From Pantoea septica (GTDB taxonomy: Bacteria > Pseudomonadota > Gammaproteobacteria > Enterobacterales > Enterobacteriaceae): DNA of 64,000 nt. Positions 50,309 to 59,101 of the stretch are shown here, piece by piece. The translations under genes and the position numbers were made by a program. Position 1 is the stretch's first letter. Every line of letters starts with the position of its first letter. A model generated the notes under the pieces. That model searched no databases. It saw only the letters and a program-made list of their open reading frames with translations, and had not been told where the DNA came from. The stretch spans positions 1 to 64,000 of the forward strand of contig NZ_MLJJ01000001.1 in NCBI RefSeq assembly GCF_002095575.1, given 5' to 3'.

Positions 50309-51794
50309 ATGAGTGTAAGCACACCGATGCTGGTGACTTTTGTAATTTATATCCTTGGGATGGTGCTGATAGGCTTCATCGCCTACCGTTCCACCAAAAA
50401 CTTCGACGATTACATTCTGGGCGGCCGCAGCCTCGGCAGCGTGGTTACCGCGCTGTCAGCGGGCGCCTCCGACATGAGCGGCTGGCTGCTGATGGGGCTG
50501 CCGGGCGCGATTTTTCTCTCCGGCATTTCGGAAAGCTGGATCGCCATCGGGCTGACGATCGGCGCCTGGCTGAACTGGAAGATTGTGGCGGGGCGTCTGC
50601 GCGTACAGACCGAGCATCATGATAACGCCCTGACGCTGCCCGACTTTTTCACCAGCCGCTTCGAAGATAAAAGCAAAATCCTGCGCGTCATCTCCGCGCT
50701 GGTAATCCTGATTTTCTTTACCATCTACTGCGCTTCGGGTGTAGTGGCGGGCGCGCGCCTGTTTGAAAGCACCTTCGGCATGAGCTATGAAACTGCGCTG
50801 TGGGCCGGCGCGGCGGCAACTATCCTCTATACCCTGGTGGGCGGCTTCCTGGCAGTCAGCTGGACCGATACCGTGCAGGCGAGCCTGATGATTTTCGCGC
50901 TGATCCTGACGCCGATTATCGTGATTGTCGCGGTAGGCGGCCTGGACGACTCGCTGGCGGTCATCGAGGCGAAGAGCATTGAAAAACCTCAATATGCTGA
51001 AGGGGCTGGACTTCGTCGCGGTGATTTCGCTGCTGGGCTGGGGCCTCGGCTACTTCGGCCAGCCGCACATCCTGGCGCGCTTTATGGCGGCGGATTCGCA
51101 TCGCTCGATCCGCACCGCGCGCCGTATCGGCATGGCCTGGATGGTGCTCTGCCTGGCGGGCGCGGTGGGGGTCGGCTTCTTCGGCATCGCCTACTTCCAG
51201 AATCACCCGGACCAGGCGGTCAACGTCAGCGGCAACGGCGAACGCGTCTTTATCGAGCTGGCGCGCATTCTGTTCAACCCGTGGATCGCCGGCGTTCTGC
51301 TCTCGGCCATTCTGGCGGCGGTGATGTCGACCCTTAGCTGTCAGCTGCTGGTCTGCTCCAGCGCGCTGACCGAAGATCTTTATAAAGGCTTCCTGCGCAA
51401 AAACGCCAGCCAGAAAGAGCTGGTGTGGTTTGGCCGCGCCATGGTGCTGCTGGTGGCGCTGATCGCCATCGCACTCGCCTCGAACCCGGATAACCGCGTG
51501 CTGGGGCTGGTAAGCTACGCCTGGGCCGGTTTCGGCGCCGCTTTTGGTCCGGTGGTGCTGTTCGGCGTCTGCTGGAAGCGCATGACCCGCAACGGCGCGC
51601 TGGCGGGTATGGTTATCGGCGCGGCGACGGTGCTGATCTGGAAACAGTATGGCTGGCTGGGCCTGTACGAAATCATTCCGGGCTTCGCCTTCTCCAGCAT
51701 CGCGATCGTGCTCTTCAGCCTGCTGGGACGCGAGCCCTCCGCCGCTGCGCAGCAGCGCTTCGATGCCGCCGAGGCGGAATACCTGACCAAATAA
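50309..51794 (+). pseudogene. putP: Sodium/proline symporter PutP, split by a +1 frameshift
   Basis: Homologue of the 502-aa Na+/proline symporter. The first frame (ATG 50309, SD GGAGAG) is normal from MSVSTPMLVTFVIYILGMV to LAVIEAKSIE, about residue 225, then runs out of frame to 51337. The rest of the protein (NLNMLKGLDFVAVISLLGWG to AEAEYLTK) continues in the next frame up to 51794. Dropping one A from the five at 50982-50986 (GAAAAACCTC) restores a single 494-aa protein. Everything else, including the downstream half, is well conserved, so this is either a very recent mutation or a sequencing error in a homopolymer. Confidence 0.9.
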
Positions 51795-51810
51795 TTCATT
51801 ACAACATACA

Positions 51811-51845
51811 AGCCCGCTTCCCGTAGGGGAGCGGGCTTTTTTGCA
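51811..51845 (+). terminator. Terminator after putP
   Basis: AGCCCGCTTCCC-GTA-GGGGAGCGGGCT followed by TTTTT. Confidence 0.92.
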
Positions 51846-51893
51846 TTTTCAGGCAGGAAATAATTTCGCCGCATTACTTGTTTTTTCCTCCGC

Positions 51894-51912
51894 GATAATG
51901 ATAATCGGTATC
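51894..51912. promoter_or_regulatory. Fur box of efeUOB
   Basis: GATAATGATAATCGGTATC matches the 19-bp Fur consensus at 17 positions and lies 60 nt before efeU. Iron-replete repression of the operon is expected. Confidence 0.85.
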
Positions 51913-51972
51913 GTTCGCATTTTACCTAACTTTACCTGCGATTGACGCTGCTTAACATTCAAGAGGTCGGCG

Positions 51973-52806
51973 ATGTTTGTTCCCTTTCTTATCATGCTGC
52001 GCGAAGGCCTGGAAGCGGCGCTGATCGTCAGCCTGATCGCCAGCTATCTGAAGCGTACCGGCCGTACCCGCTGGTTTCCCGCGCTCTGGGCGGGCGTCTT
52101 TATCGCGGCGGCGCTCTGCCTGGCGCTCGGCATTATCATTAACCAGACCACCGGCGAATTCCCGCAGAAGCAGCAGGAGCTGTTCGAGGGCATTGTGGCC
52201 GTGGTCGCGGTGGCCATCCTGACCTCAATGGTGTTCTGGATGCGCAAAGTGGCGCGCAATATGCGCGTGCAGCTTGAGCAGGCGGTCGATCAGGCGCTCA
52301 ATCAGAGCGGTCGCGGCGGAGTGGCGCTGGTGCTGATGGTGTTTCTCGCCGTGGCGCGTGAAGGGCTGGAGTCGGTGTTCTTTCTGCTGGCGGCCTTTAC
52401 CCAGGATGTCGGCTACGCGCCGCCTGTGGGCGCCGTCCTTGGACTGGCGACGGCGGTGGTGCTGGGCATGCTGCTCTACTGGGGCGGCGTGCGCCTGAAT
52501 ATGGCGCACTTCTTCCGCTGGAGCAGCCTGTTTATTCTGTTCGTCGCCGCCGGGCTGGCGGCGGGCGCTGTGCGCGCCTTTCATGAGGCGGGCCTGTGGA
52601 ACCATTTTCAGACGGTCGCTTTCGACCTGAGCAACGTGCTCTCCACCCACTCGCTGGCGGGCACGCTGCTTGAGGGCGTGCTGGGCTATCAGGAGACGCC
52701 GAGCGTCAGCGAAGTGGCGGCCTATTTTCTCTATCTTATTCCGGCGCTGCTGCTGTTTTTACTGCCGGCGCGACCGGCGCGCCAACTCTCGACTAAACAG
52801 GGATAA
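51973..52806 (+). CDS. efeU: Ferrous iron permease EfeU
   Basis: Inner-membrane iron channel of the Ftr1/OFeT family, 277 aa, with seven membrane segments. The two iron-binding REGLE motifs are present ([10 protein letters not shown] near residue 10 and [10 protein letters not shown] near 132). The gene is intact here, unlike the frameshifted copy of E. coli K-12. First of efeUOB; efeO starts 4 nt after its stop. Confidence 0.96.
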   Translation: MFVPFLIMLREGLEAALIVSLIASYLKRTGRTRWFPALWAGVFIAAALCLALGIIINQTTGEFPQKQQELFEGIVAVVAVAILTSMVFWMRKVARNMRVQLEQAVDQALNQSGRGGVALVLMVFLAVAREGLESVFFLLAAFTQDVGYAPPVGAVLGLATAVVLGMLLYWGGVRLNMAHFFRWSSLFILFVAAGLAAGAVRAFHEAGLWNHFQTVAFDLSNVLSTHSLAGTLLEGVLGYQETPSVSEVAAYFLYLIPALLLFLLPARPARQLSTKQG

Positions 52807-52810
52807 CTCT

Positions 52811-53932
52811 ATGATGATTCGCTTTCGCCGCAAAACCCTGCTGGCTTCGCTGCTGGCGCTGACGGGAACCGCCGCGGCCGCCGATATTCCGCAGGTCGCC
52901 GTTAGCGTAACGGATACCCAGTGCGAACCGATGCAGTTGACGGTCAAGCCAGGCAAAACCCAGTTCCTGATCAAGAACAACAGCCAGAAAGCGCTGGAGT
53001 GGGAGATTTTGAAAGGCGTACTGGTGGTGGAAGAGCGCGAAAATATCGCGCCGGGCTTCAGCCAGAAGCTCACCGCTAACCTTGAGCCAGGCGAGTATGA
53101 GATGACCTGCGGCCTGCTGAGCAATCCGAAAGGCAAGCTGACCGTGCAGGGCGAAGCGTCGCCAGCTGCGAAAGCGGGCAAATCCGACGTGCTGGCGCTG
53201 GCCGGTCCCATCACCGCCTATAAAGCCTGGGTGACGCAGGAAGTGGCGCAGCTGGCGGCGAGCACCGAAGCATTTACCCATGCGGTGAAAGCGGGCGATA
53301 TCGAGAAAGCGAGAGCGCTCTATGCGCCGACCCGTCAGCACTATGAGCGTATCGAGCCTATTGCCGAGCTTTTCTCCGATCTCGACGGCAGCATCGACGC
53401 GCGCGAAGACGACTACGAGAAAAAAGCGGAAGATCCGAAATTCACCGGTTTCCATCGCCTGGAGAAAGCGCTGTTCAGCGATAACAGCACAAAAGGCATG
53501 GAGGGCTACGCCACTCAGCTCAATCGCGACGTGCAGGATCTGCAGACCCGTATCAGCGAGCTGGCGTTCCCGCCGGTGAAAGTGGTCGGCGGCGCCGCCG
53601 GCCTTATCGAAGAGATCGCCTCCAGTAAAATCTCCGGCGAAGAAGATCGCTACAGCCGCACCGACCTGTGGGATTTCCAGGCGAACATCGACGGCGCGCA
53701 AAAGATTGTCGATCTGCTGCGTCCGCAGCTGCAGCAGGCGAATCCGCAGCTGCTGGCGAAAGTCGACGGCAACTTCAAAAAAGTCGACGCCATTCTGGGC
53801 AAGTATCGCGAGGGAGAGGGCTTCTCCTCCTACGAAAAACTCACCAGCGCGGATCGCAATGCGCTGAAAGGTCCGGTTACCGCGCTGGCGGAAGATCTCT
53901 CTTTACTGCGCGGTACCTTAGGTCTCGATTGA
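52811..53932 (+). CDS. efeO: Periplasmic iron-uptake protein EfeO
   Basis: Delivers iron to EfeU; 373 aa. The start is the ATG at 52811 (tandem ATGATG; SD AGGGA); a longer frame from 52670 overlaps efeU and is rejected. Signal peptide cleaves near TAAAA|DIPQ. The N-terminal cupredoxin-like domain (about 25-125) is followed by the M75 imelysin-like domain with the HxxE iron motif in FHRLEKALF. Confidence 0.95.
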   Translation: MMIRFRRKTLLASLLALTGTAAAADIPQVAVSVTDTQCEPMQLTVKPGKTQFLIKNNSQKALEWEILKGVLVVEERENIAPGFSQKLTANLEPGEYEMTCGLLSNPKGKLTVQGEASPAAKAGKSDVLALAGPITAYKAWVTQEVAQLAASTEAFTHAVKAGDIEKARALYAPTRQHYERIEPIAELFSDLDGSIDAREDDYEKKAEDPKFTGFHRLEKALFSDNSTKGMEGYATQLNRDVQDLQTRISELAFPPVKVVGGAAGLIEEIASSKISGEEDRYSRTDLWDFQANIDGAQKIVDLLRPQLQQANPQLLAKVDGNFKKVDAILGKYREGEGFSSYEKLTSADRNALKGPVTALAEDLSLLRGTLGLD

Positions 53933-53933
53933 T

Positions 53934-55208
53934 ATGAGTCGTCAACAGGATGAGGCGCAGCCCGCAAGGCGGCGCCTGTTAAAAGGGCTGGGACTGTTGG
54001 GCGGCGCGGCCGCCCTGAGCGGCGGCTGCCCGTTCCACGCGGCGGCCGACAGCTTCTCTCCCGGTACGGTTGCGCCCGACGCGCGACGCCAGGTGCACCC
54101 CTTCTACGGAGAGCATCAGGCAGGCATTATCACGCCGCAGCAGGCGTCGATGATGCTGGTCGCCTTTGACGTGCTGGCCAGCGATAAGGCCGATCTGGTG
54201 CGCTTGTTTCAGCTGCTCACCGCGCGCATCGCCTTTTTGACCAGCGGCGGTCCGGCGCCGGCGGTGACCAATCCTAAGCTGCCGCCGATGGATTCAGGTA
54301 TTTTGGGTGCGCAGATCGCGCCGGACAATCTGACGATCACGGTTTCGGTAGGCGCGTCGCTGTTCGATGAGCGTTTTGGCCTGCAGGCGCTGAAGCCGAA
54401 GAAGCTGCAAAGCATGACGCGCTTTCCCAACGATTCGCTGGATGCCGCCCAGTGCCATGGCGATCTGCTGCTGCAGATCTGCGCCAACACCCAGGACACG
54501 GTGATCCACGCGCTGCGCGATATCGTGAAATACACGCCCGATCTGCTGGGCGTGCGCTGGCGGCGCGAAGGCTTTATCGCCGATCACGCCGCGCGCAGCC
54601 AGGGGAAAGAGACGCCCATCAACCTGCTGGGCTTCAAGGACGGCACGGCCAATCCCGACACGCAGGATAAGCCGCTGATGGATAAGCTGCTGTGGATAAC
54701 GGCGGATCAGGACGAGCCGGCGTGGACGCGCAGCGGCTGCTATCAGGCGGCGCGGATTATCCGTTTCCGCGTAGAGATGTGGGACCGCACCCCGCTCGGC
54801 GAACAGCAGGCCATTTTCGGCCGCGACAAGCTGAGCGGCGCGCCGCTGGGCATGCAGCACGAGCGTGACGTGCCGGACTATACGAAAGATCCGGAGGGTG
54901 AGGTTATCGCGCTGGACGCCCATATCCGCCTTGCCAATCCCCGTACGCCCGAGACGGAGAGCAGCCTGATGCTGCGCCGCGGCTACAGCTATTCGGCGGG
55001 CACCACCGCATCGGGGCAGCTTGATATGGGACTGCTGTTCGTTTGCTATCAGCACGACCTCGAAAAAGGCTTTATCACGGTACAGAAGCGGCTTAACGGC
55101 GAAGCGCTGGAGGAGTATGTACGTCCCATCGGCGGCGGCTACTTCTTTGTTTTGCCGGGCGTTCCCGACGCTAAGCACTATCTGGCGCAGCCGCTGCTGG
55201 AAGCCTGA
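53934..55208 (+). CDS. efeB: Dye-decolourising haem peroxidase EfeB
   Basis: Tat-exported DyP-type peroxidase of 424 aa that works with EfeO/EfeU. The twin-arginine signal is [17 protein letters not shown]. The GxxDG motif is GFKDGTANP, and the proximal haem ligand is probably the His in DAHIRLANP. The ATG lies 1 nt past the efeO stop, so it is coupled. Confidence 0.96.
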   Translation: MSRQQDEAQPARRRLLKGLGLLGGAAALSGGCPFHAAADSFSPGTVAPDARRQVHPFYGEHQAGIITPQQASMMLVAFDVLASDKADLVRLFQLLTARIAFLTSGGPAPAVTNPKLPPMDSGILGAQIAPDNLTITVSVGASLFDERFGLQALKPKKLQSMTRFPNDSLDAAQCHGDLLLQICANTQDTVIHALRDIVKYTPDLLGVRWRREGFIADHAARSQGKETPINLLGFKDGTANPDTQDKPLMDKLLWITADQDEPAWTRSGCYQAARIIRFRVEMWDRTPLGEQQAIFGRDKLSGAPLGMQHERDVPDYTKDPEGEVIALDAHIRLANPRTPETESSLMLRRGYSYSAGTTASGQLDMGLLFVCYQHDLEKGFITVQKRLNGEALEEYVRPIGGGYFFVLPGVPDAKHYLAQPLLEA

Positions 55209-55216
55209 CGCCCTCT

Positions 55217-55243
55217 GCGCCGCCGCATCAGCGGCGCGGTTTC
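55217..55243 (+). terminator. Weak terminator after efeB
   Basis: GCGCCGC / GCGGCGC stem followed by GGTTT; good stem, poor T-run, 9 nt after the efeB stop. Confidence 0.5.
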
Positions 55244-55713
55244 TGCGCGCTGCGCAAAATATTTGTTGCCCGCCTGAAAATCTAATCCCCTGATTGTTAT
55301 AAGAAAGGCTTTTTGTACCGGCCTGCCGGCTGCTGTTATTTCTGAATTCTGGGCTTAGTCGTAAAATTAATGTTGCCAACTCTGTTAAAATTAGTGCAGT
55401 TTAATGGATAAGCGTGTTGTATCGCAGACTGGAGTCGCGCATGGGAAGGTCCTTTACAGGACAGACAGTTTCACCTCAGGTTCCACACTCTTCAGCGAGG
55501 GCATGCGCGCCTTCGACAGCCTCTTCTTCTTTATCAAATTGTTTCTCTATCTTCGATTTTACCGGTGTGCCTTTGCGCCTCGGCGCGGCGACACATCTTT
55601 ATCAACGGTACGTCATGGCTCGAAAGGAAGCCAATCAAACCTCTAAAGCGTTCAGTTAATCGTGGCGGGCAGCGGCCCAACGCGAAAAATGAAACCAACT
55701 GTAAGGTGCGACT
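55244..55713. other. Upstream region of phoH without a confident gene
   Basis: About 470 bp. Short frames of about 80 codons (from 55404 and 55414) lack a ribosome binding site and their composition is not protein-like. AT-rich stretches near 55360-55395 may hold a promoter. I looked for a Pho box (CTGTCAT repeats) and found no convincing one. E. coli phoH also has a long upstream region with two promoters. Confidence 0.5.
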
Positions 55714-56502
55714 ATGGGAAGACAGAAAGCAGTGATCAAAGCGCGTCGCGAAGCCAGAAGGGTGCTTCGTAGTGACTCTCGCAGTCATCGTCAGCGCGAA
55801 GAAGAATCGGTCACTTCGCTGGTGCAGATGAGTGGGCTGGATGCAATCGGTATGGCGCGCGACGTGCGCGACCGTTCGCCGATCGCCGCCAGGAACGATG
55901 CTCAGGCGCACTATCTCCAGGCCATAGAATCGAAGCAGCTGATCTTTGCAACCGGCGAAGCTGGATGCGGTAAAACCTGGATCAGCGCCGCGAAAGCGGC
56001 AGAGGCCCTGATACATAAGGATATCGACAGGATTATCGTCACGCGTCCGGTGCTACAGGCCGATGAAGATCTGGGATTCCTGCCAGGGGATATCTCAGAA
56101 AAATTCGCCCCGTACTTCCGGCCGGTCTACGACGTTCTGGTTAAACGTCTTGGCGCTTCCTTTATGCAGTACTGTCTGCGACCCGAAATCGGCAAGGTGG
56201 AAATCGCGCCTTTTGCCTATATGCGCGGTCGTACCTTTGAAAACGCGGTGGTGATCCTCGATGAGGCGCAAAACGTGACCGCGGCCCAGATGAAGATGTT
56301 CCTGACGCGCCTTGGCGAAAACGTCACGGTGATTGTTAACGGCGATATTACCCAGTGCGACTTGCCCGCTGGGGTCTCTTCCGGTCTCGCGGACGCGCTG
56401 GCGCGATTCGAAGAGGACGAGATGGTCGGCATTGTCCGCTTCGGCAAAGATGACTGCGTGCGTTCGGCGCTTTGTCAGCGCACGCTGCATGCGTATGGTT
56501 GA
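55714..56502 (+). CDS. phoH: PhoH, phosphate-starvation ATPase
   Basis: P-loop ATPase of 262 aa, start MGRQKAVIKARREARRVLRS after TAAGGTGCGACT. Walker A GEAGCGKTW near 82-90 and Walker B VVILDEAQNV. E. coli PhoH was long annotated as 354 aa; the short form beginning here is the conserved part. Nucleotide-binding with a suggested RNA link; role not firmly known. Followed by a strong terminator. Confidence 0.95.
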   Translation: MGRQKAVIKARREARRVLRSDSRSHRQREEESVTSLVQMSGLDAIGMARDVRDRSPIAARNDAQAHYLQAIESKQLIFATGEAGCGKTWISAAKAAEALIHKDIDRIIVTRPVLQADEDLGFLPGDISEKFAPYFRPVYDVLVKRLGASFMQYCLRPEIGKVEIAPFAYMRGRTFENAVVILDEAQNVTAAQMKMFLTRLGENVTVIVNGDITQCDLPAGVSSGLADALARFEEDEMVGIVRFGKDDCVRSALCQRTLHAYG

Positions 56503-56530
56503 TTAATTTAAGTAAGTCTGTGTAGCAAGC

Positions 56531-56557
56531 AAAACCCGGCGCAAGCCGGGTTTTTTT
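56531..56557 (+). terminator. Terminator after phoH
   Basis: AAAACCCGGC-GCAA-GCCGGG followed by T7. Confidence 0.93.
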
Positions 56558-56685
56558 ATGGTTACCTTTCCAAATGACGCTTTGTTTTATTTTACAAGGG
56601 GTATCACTCAGGCAAAAGCAGAATGCGATAACGCTTTCTGGTTTGGTAAAATCCCCAGTCTGATAACGCCTGGAGAAAGAGATTG

Positions 56686-57672
56686 ATGGAAGGAAACTTA
56701 ATTTTCTGTTCAGATGCCATACTGCGGTTTCAGTCTACTTACGATGAAACATCGGCGGTTCCCTTGCTCTCCATACAGAACGCAGTAGCCAGCGCTGATC
56801 CTTTCTTTCTTCTTCGTTTTTTCCGCCACGATGTTCTGATAGAAGAAGGAACAACGCTGGCAAGCATTTTTCTGGCGATAGAGCCCTGGAAAGCATTGTT
56901 AGCCGCTTTCCTTGATAGAAATATTGGCGCTTATATCGATGAAGTCAGAAAACCGTCGGGAACCGCTACATGGGATATAGAATGGATTGGAATCGACCGC
57001 CATAGTTCAGTTTACCGCGCTTACCAGTATCAGGACCGGGAAGAAGAGGATCTTACAAGCTATTTCAACCGTGAGCGCATTCCGACCGAGGAGTTTGAGA
57101 TAGAGACGAGTTGTAATGCTTCCGGCTTCATTAAGGGGGATGAAGAGCGCTGGAGCATCAGCGGCGACATTCATGAAGTTAAAAATCTGCCTGTCATCCT
57201 TTATACCAAACAGGTGTTAATTGATTTCGCAAAAGATAAATTGCTGAACAAAAATGTATCAGGTGTGAAAAATGCAGGGCATAGCAGCTTCGTTTATGGC
57301 GACACCTCTTTTTGTTTTAGTGAAGTCATGGAAGCTATTTTCATTAACGGCCTCTTTTTTTATGCGCCTGAGGATGGCGCCAGCAGTCTTAATGAACTTA
57401 AAGCCAGCCTGGCTGGATTGGAATACGAACTGACTAAAGAATCTGACGTAGCTATGGTCGATAACAAATCGGATAATGAGCCTGCCATCATTATTGCCGA
57501 GGGTGCTTTCGACTCGGTTACTACGCATATAGAATCAGAAACTGAAGAGTGGCACTCCATTAAGAATGTATGCCAGCGCGAGGGGACATTACCTGTACGT
57601 ATTGGGCGTATCAAAATGGCAGAGCCTCCAGAGCTACGTCTGTGCGGTGAAATCCTTAACATAAAGAAATGA
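56686..57672 (+). CDS. Unrecognised soluble protein, first gene of a low-GC cassette
   Basis: A 328-aa acidic protein I do not recognise. The start is the ATG at 56686 after GGAGAAAGAG; a TTG one codon earlier is less likely. No signal peptide or membrane helix is visible. It has no known motif that I can name; there are aromatic-rich strand-like stretches (DPFFLLRFFRHDVLI, TATWDIEWIGIDRH) and a C-terminal segment ending in VRIGRIKMAEPPELRLCGEI. Base composition is plainly more AT-rich than all neighbours. Its stop overlaps the ATG of the next gene (ATGA), so the two form an operon. Possible phage-defence or immunity cargo, but this is a guess from location. Confidence 0.8.
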   Translation: MEGNLIFCSDAILRFQSTYDETSAVPLLSIQNAVASADPFFLLRFFRHDVLIEEGTTLASIFLAIEPWKALLAAFLDRNIGAYIDEVRKPSGTATWDIEWIGIDRHSSVYRAYQYQDREEEDLTSYFNRERIPTEEFEIETSCNASGFIKGDEERWSISGDIHEVKNLPVILYTKQVLIDFAKDKLLNKNVSGVKNAGHSSFVYGDTSFCFSEVMEAIFINGLFFYAPEDGASSLNELKASLAGLEYELTKESDVAMVDNKSDNEPAIIIAEGAFDSVTTHIESETEEWHSIKNVCQREGTLPVRIGRIKMAEPPELRLCGEILNIKK

Positions 57673-58394
57673 ATATAATGAATATCACAGATACTATTAA
57701 AGATTTTTGGTTGTTCGATGACCACTTGAAAGCTATTACGGGGCCTTTACTTGTTGCTGCTGCTTTATGGCTGGCTCGCTTAATAAAGCGTCTTTGCTTT
57801 CCTTTTTTCTTCATTTTCAAAATAAACCTTTCATCTGGTTTTATTAGTCTACCTGTAGAAGATAAAGTGAGTGCGCTGCAGATAATTAGTGAATTTAATG
57901 ATGCTGATGGAAAATATAATATTTTAATGAAGGAGCTAAAACTTAAGCAGTATGGGCTGTTTTATCCGCTGCCTATATTGAGGGTGGTATTTGACTATAT
58001 TTATGATAATAATGTTCGAATGAACAGTACAGGTTTTTTATCCTTCCTTGACTGCAATCAAATTTTCAATTATAACCGGGAGGAAATGCCTGTTTGTTCA
58101 TTAAAAAAATTGACGGTTCACATAGTTTCTTATACTCTGTTTCTTGCTTTTTTGGCGTGGTATAGTGTTGGTGTTTTTAATTCAATTGTTACCCTTTATC
58201 ACTCCACTGTGAATTTCATAAATATATCCACAATAATTTTAATGTTCATCATTATCATTATGATATTATGGTTTTCCTATATTTTTATTGAAAGTTTCGT
58301 TTCTCTTTTTTGGGCAGTATCTTTTTCAAAAAAATTGAGAAGATATGCTGTTTTAAGAGAGCAAGTGAAACTCATTAAAAAATATGAGCAATAA
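57669..58394 (+). CDS. Unrecognised membrane protein, second gene of the cassette
   Basis: A 241-aa protein (or 238 from the ATG at 57678) with very AT-rich codons. A hydrophobic segment lies at about 23-50, a central soluble part at 55-148, and two long membrane helices at about 150-172 and 184-216, followed by a basic tail (KKLRRYAVLREQVKLIKKYE). The layout resembles small exclusion or effector membrane proteins partnered with a soluble gene, but no family could be assigned. It ends 28 nt before the outermost tRNA-Ser 3'-end fragment. Confidence 0.78.
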   Translation: MNIMNITDTIKDFWLFDDHLKAITGPLLVAAALWLARLIKRLCFPFFFIFKINLSSGFISLPVEDKVSALQIISEFNDADGKYNILMKELKLKQYGLFYPLPILRVVFDYIYDNNVRMNSTGFLSFLDCNQIFNYNREEMPVCSLKKLTVHIVSYTLFLAFLAWYSVGVFNSIVTLYHSTVNFINISTIILMFIIIIMILWFSYIFIESFVSLFWAVSFSKKLRRYAVLREQVKLIKKYEQ

Positions 58395-58421
58395 AATTTC
58401 GTGCCCATATTTTTTTATTTA

Positions 58422-58597
58422 TGGCGGTGAGAGGGGGATTGACTCGCTGCGCTCGCCCTGCGGGCAGCGTCGCAGGCTCCGCTGTCCAACGGGCTGCGCC
58501 CGTTGTCGAACCCCGGCGGGGGTTCTCATACCCCTCTCATCAAGGAATATGCAAAAAAAAATGCCTGAACATCAGTTCAGGCATTTTCTTGAATTTG
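58422..58597 (-). repeat. tRNA-Ser-derived tandem repeat, distal unit (176 bp)
   Basis: Begins on plus with TGGCGGTGAGAGGGGGATT, the complement of the tRNA-Ser 3' end, then a GC-rich palindromic block (CAACGGGC-GCA-GCCCGTTG among others), and a hairpin terminator copy at 58553-58584. It repeats almost base for base in the next unit. Confidence 0.92.
58553..58584 (-). terminator. Second terminator copy in the tRNA-Ser repeats
   Basis: On minus, ATGCCTGAAC-TGAT-GTTCAGGCAT then T8. A duplicate of the one that directly follows tRNA-Ser. Confidence 0.85.
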
Positions 58598-58771
58598 TGG
58601 CGGTGAGAGGGGGATTGACTCGCTGCGCTCGCCCTGCGGGCAGCGTCGCAGGCTCCGCTGTCCAACGGGCTGCGCCCGTTGTCGAACCCCGGCGGGGGTG
58701 CTCATACCCCTCTCATCGAGGAATATGCAAAAAAATGCCTGAACATCAGTTCAGGCATTTCCTTGAATTTG
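58598..58771 (-). repeat. tRNA-Ser-derived tandem repeat, proximal unit (174 bp)
   Basis: Directly follows tRNA-Ser in the direction of transcription. Same build as the distal unit: a 19-base copy of the tRNA 3' end, GC-rich palindromes with a T-loop-like GGTTCGAC, and a terminator hairpin. Differences between units are a few bases in the loop and A-run length. Confidence 0.92.
58729..58758 (-). terminator. Terminator of tRNA-Ser
   Basis: On minus, ATGCCTGAAC-TGAT-GTTCAGGCAT followed by T6, beginning 14 nt after the tRNA CCA end. Confidence 0.93.
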
Positions 58772-58859
58772 TGGCGGTGAGAGGGGGATTCGAACCCCCG
58801 ATACGTTGCCGTATACACACTTTCCAGGCGTGCTCCTTCAGCCACTCGGACACCTCACC
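58772..58859 (-). tRNA. tRNA-Ser (anticodon GGA)
   Basis: An 88-nt class II tRNA beginning GGTGAGGTGTCCGAGTGG and ending with an encoded CCA. Acceptor GGTGAGG pairs with the 3' side, the anticodon GGA is at 58825-58823 (CTGGAAA loop), a long variable arm TATACGGCAACGTA follows, and the T-loop is GTTCGAATC. It matches E. coli serW/serX, reading UCC/UCU codons. Confidence 0.98.
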
Positions 58860-58896
58860 ACATTTTCCGCTGACCTTGCTGGGTCAACGGGGCGCT

Positions 58897-58925
58897 ACTA
58901 TAGGGAGTCGGCCCAAAAGGGTCAA
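58897..58925 (-). promoter_or_regulatory. Sigma-70 promoter of tRNA-Ser
   Basis: On minus, TTGACC, exact 17-nt spacer, TATAGT, then a GC-rich discriminator GCGCCCC, typical of stringently controlled stable-RNA promoters. It lies 38 nt upstream of the mature tRNA. Confidence 0.9.
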
Positions 58926-58999
58926 GCACTATTTTTCTCTTTTTTTCTATCCGCTTAAGCTCTGTTCGAATCGATTTATCCCTGCGCATTACGGCCAGA

Positions 59000-59050
59000 T
59001 TGTCATCAAAAAGAAATCTTGCAGCCACAAAAATGTCACCAAAGCATCAC
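59000..59050 (+). promoter_or_regulatory. Possible Pho boxes upstream of phoA
   Basis: TTGTCAT (59000-59006), ATGTCAC (59033-59039) and GCATCAC (59044-59050) resemble the 7-bp PhoB repeat CTGTCAT and fall on one 11-bp register. The second and third form a standard repeat pair with a 4-nt gap. No good -10 stands 10 nt further on, so assignment is tentative. Confidence 0.45.
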
Positions 59051-59101
59051 AGACTTAACCCCTGAAACTTCTGGTAAATTTTTCTCATAAAGGAATACAA
59101 G

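Noticed and set aside
50979-51794. Separate 271-aa membrane protein starting at a TTG
   Set aside because: It is the second half of putP in the shifted frame, not an independent gene.
55404-55659. Two 80-aa frames before phoH
   Set aside because: Overlapping frames in different phases, neither with an SD nor a recognisable domain.
58422-58771. CRISPR array
   Set aside because: Only two units of about 175 bp without short repeats and unique spacers; the repeats are tRNA-derived.
58384-59058. 224-aa plus-strand frame across the tRNA repeats
   Set aside because: It translates the tandem repeats and the tRNA antisense; the repeated peptide simply mirrors the DNA repeat.
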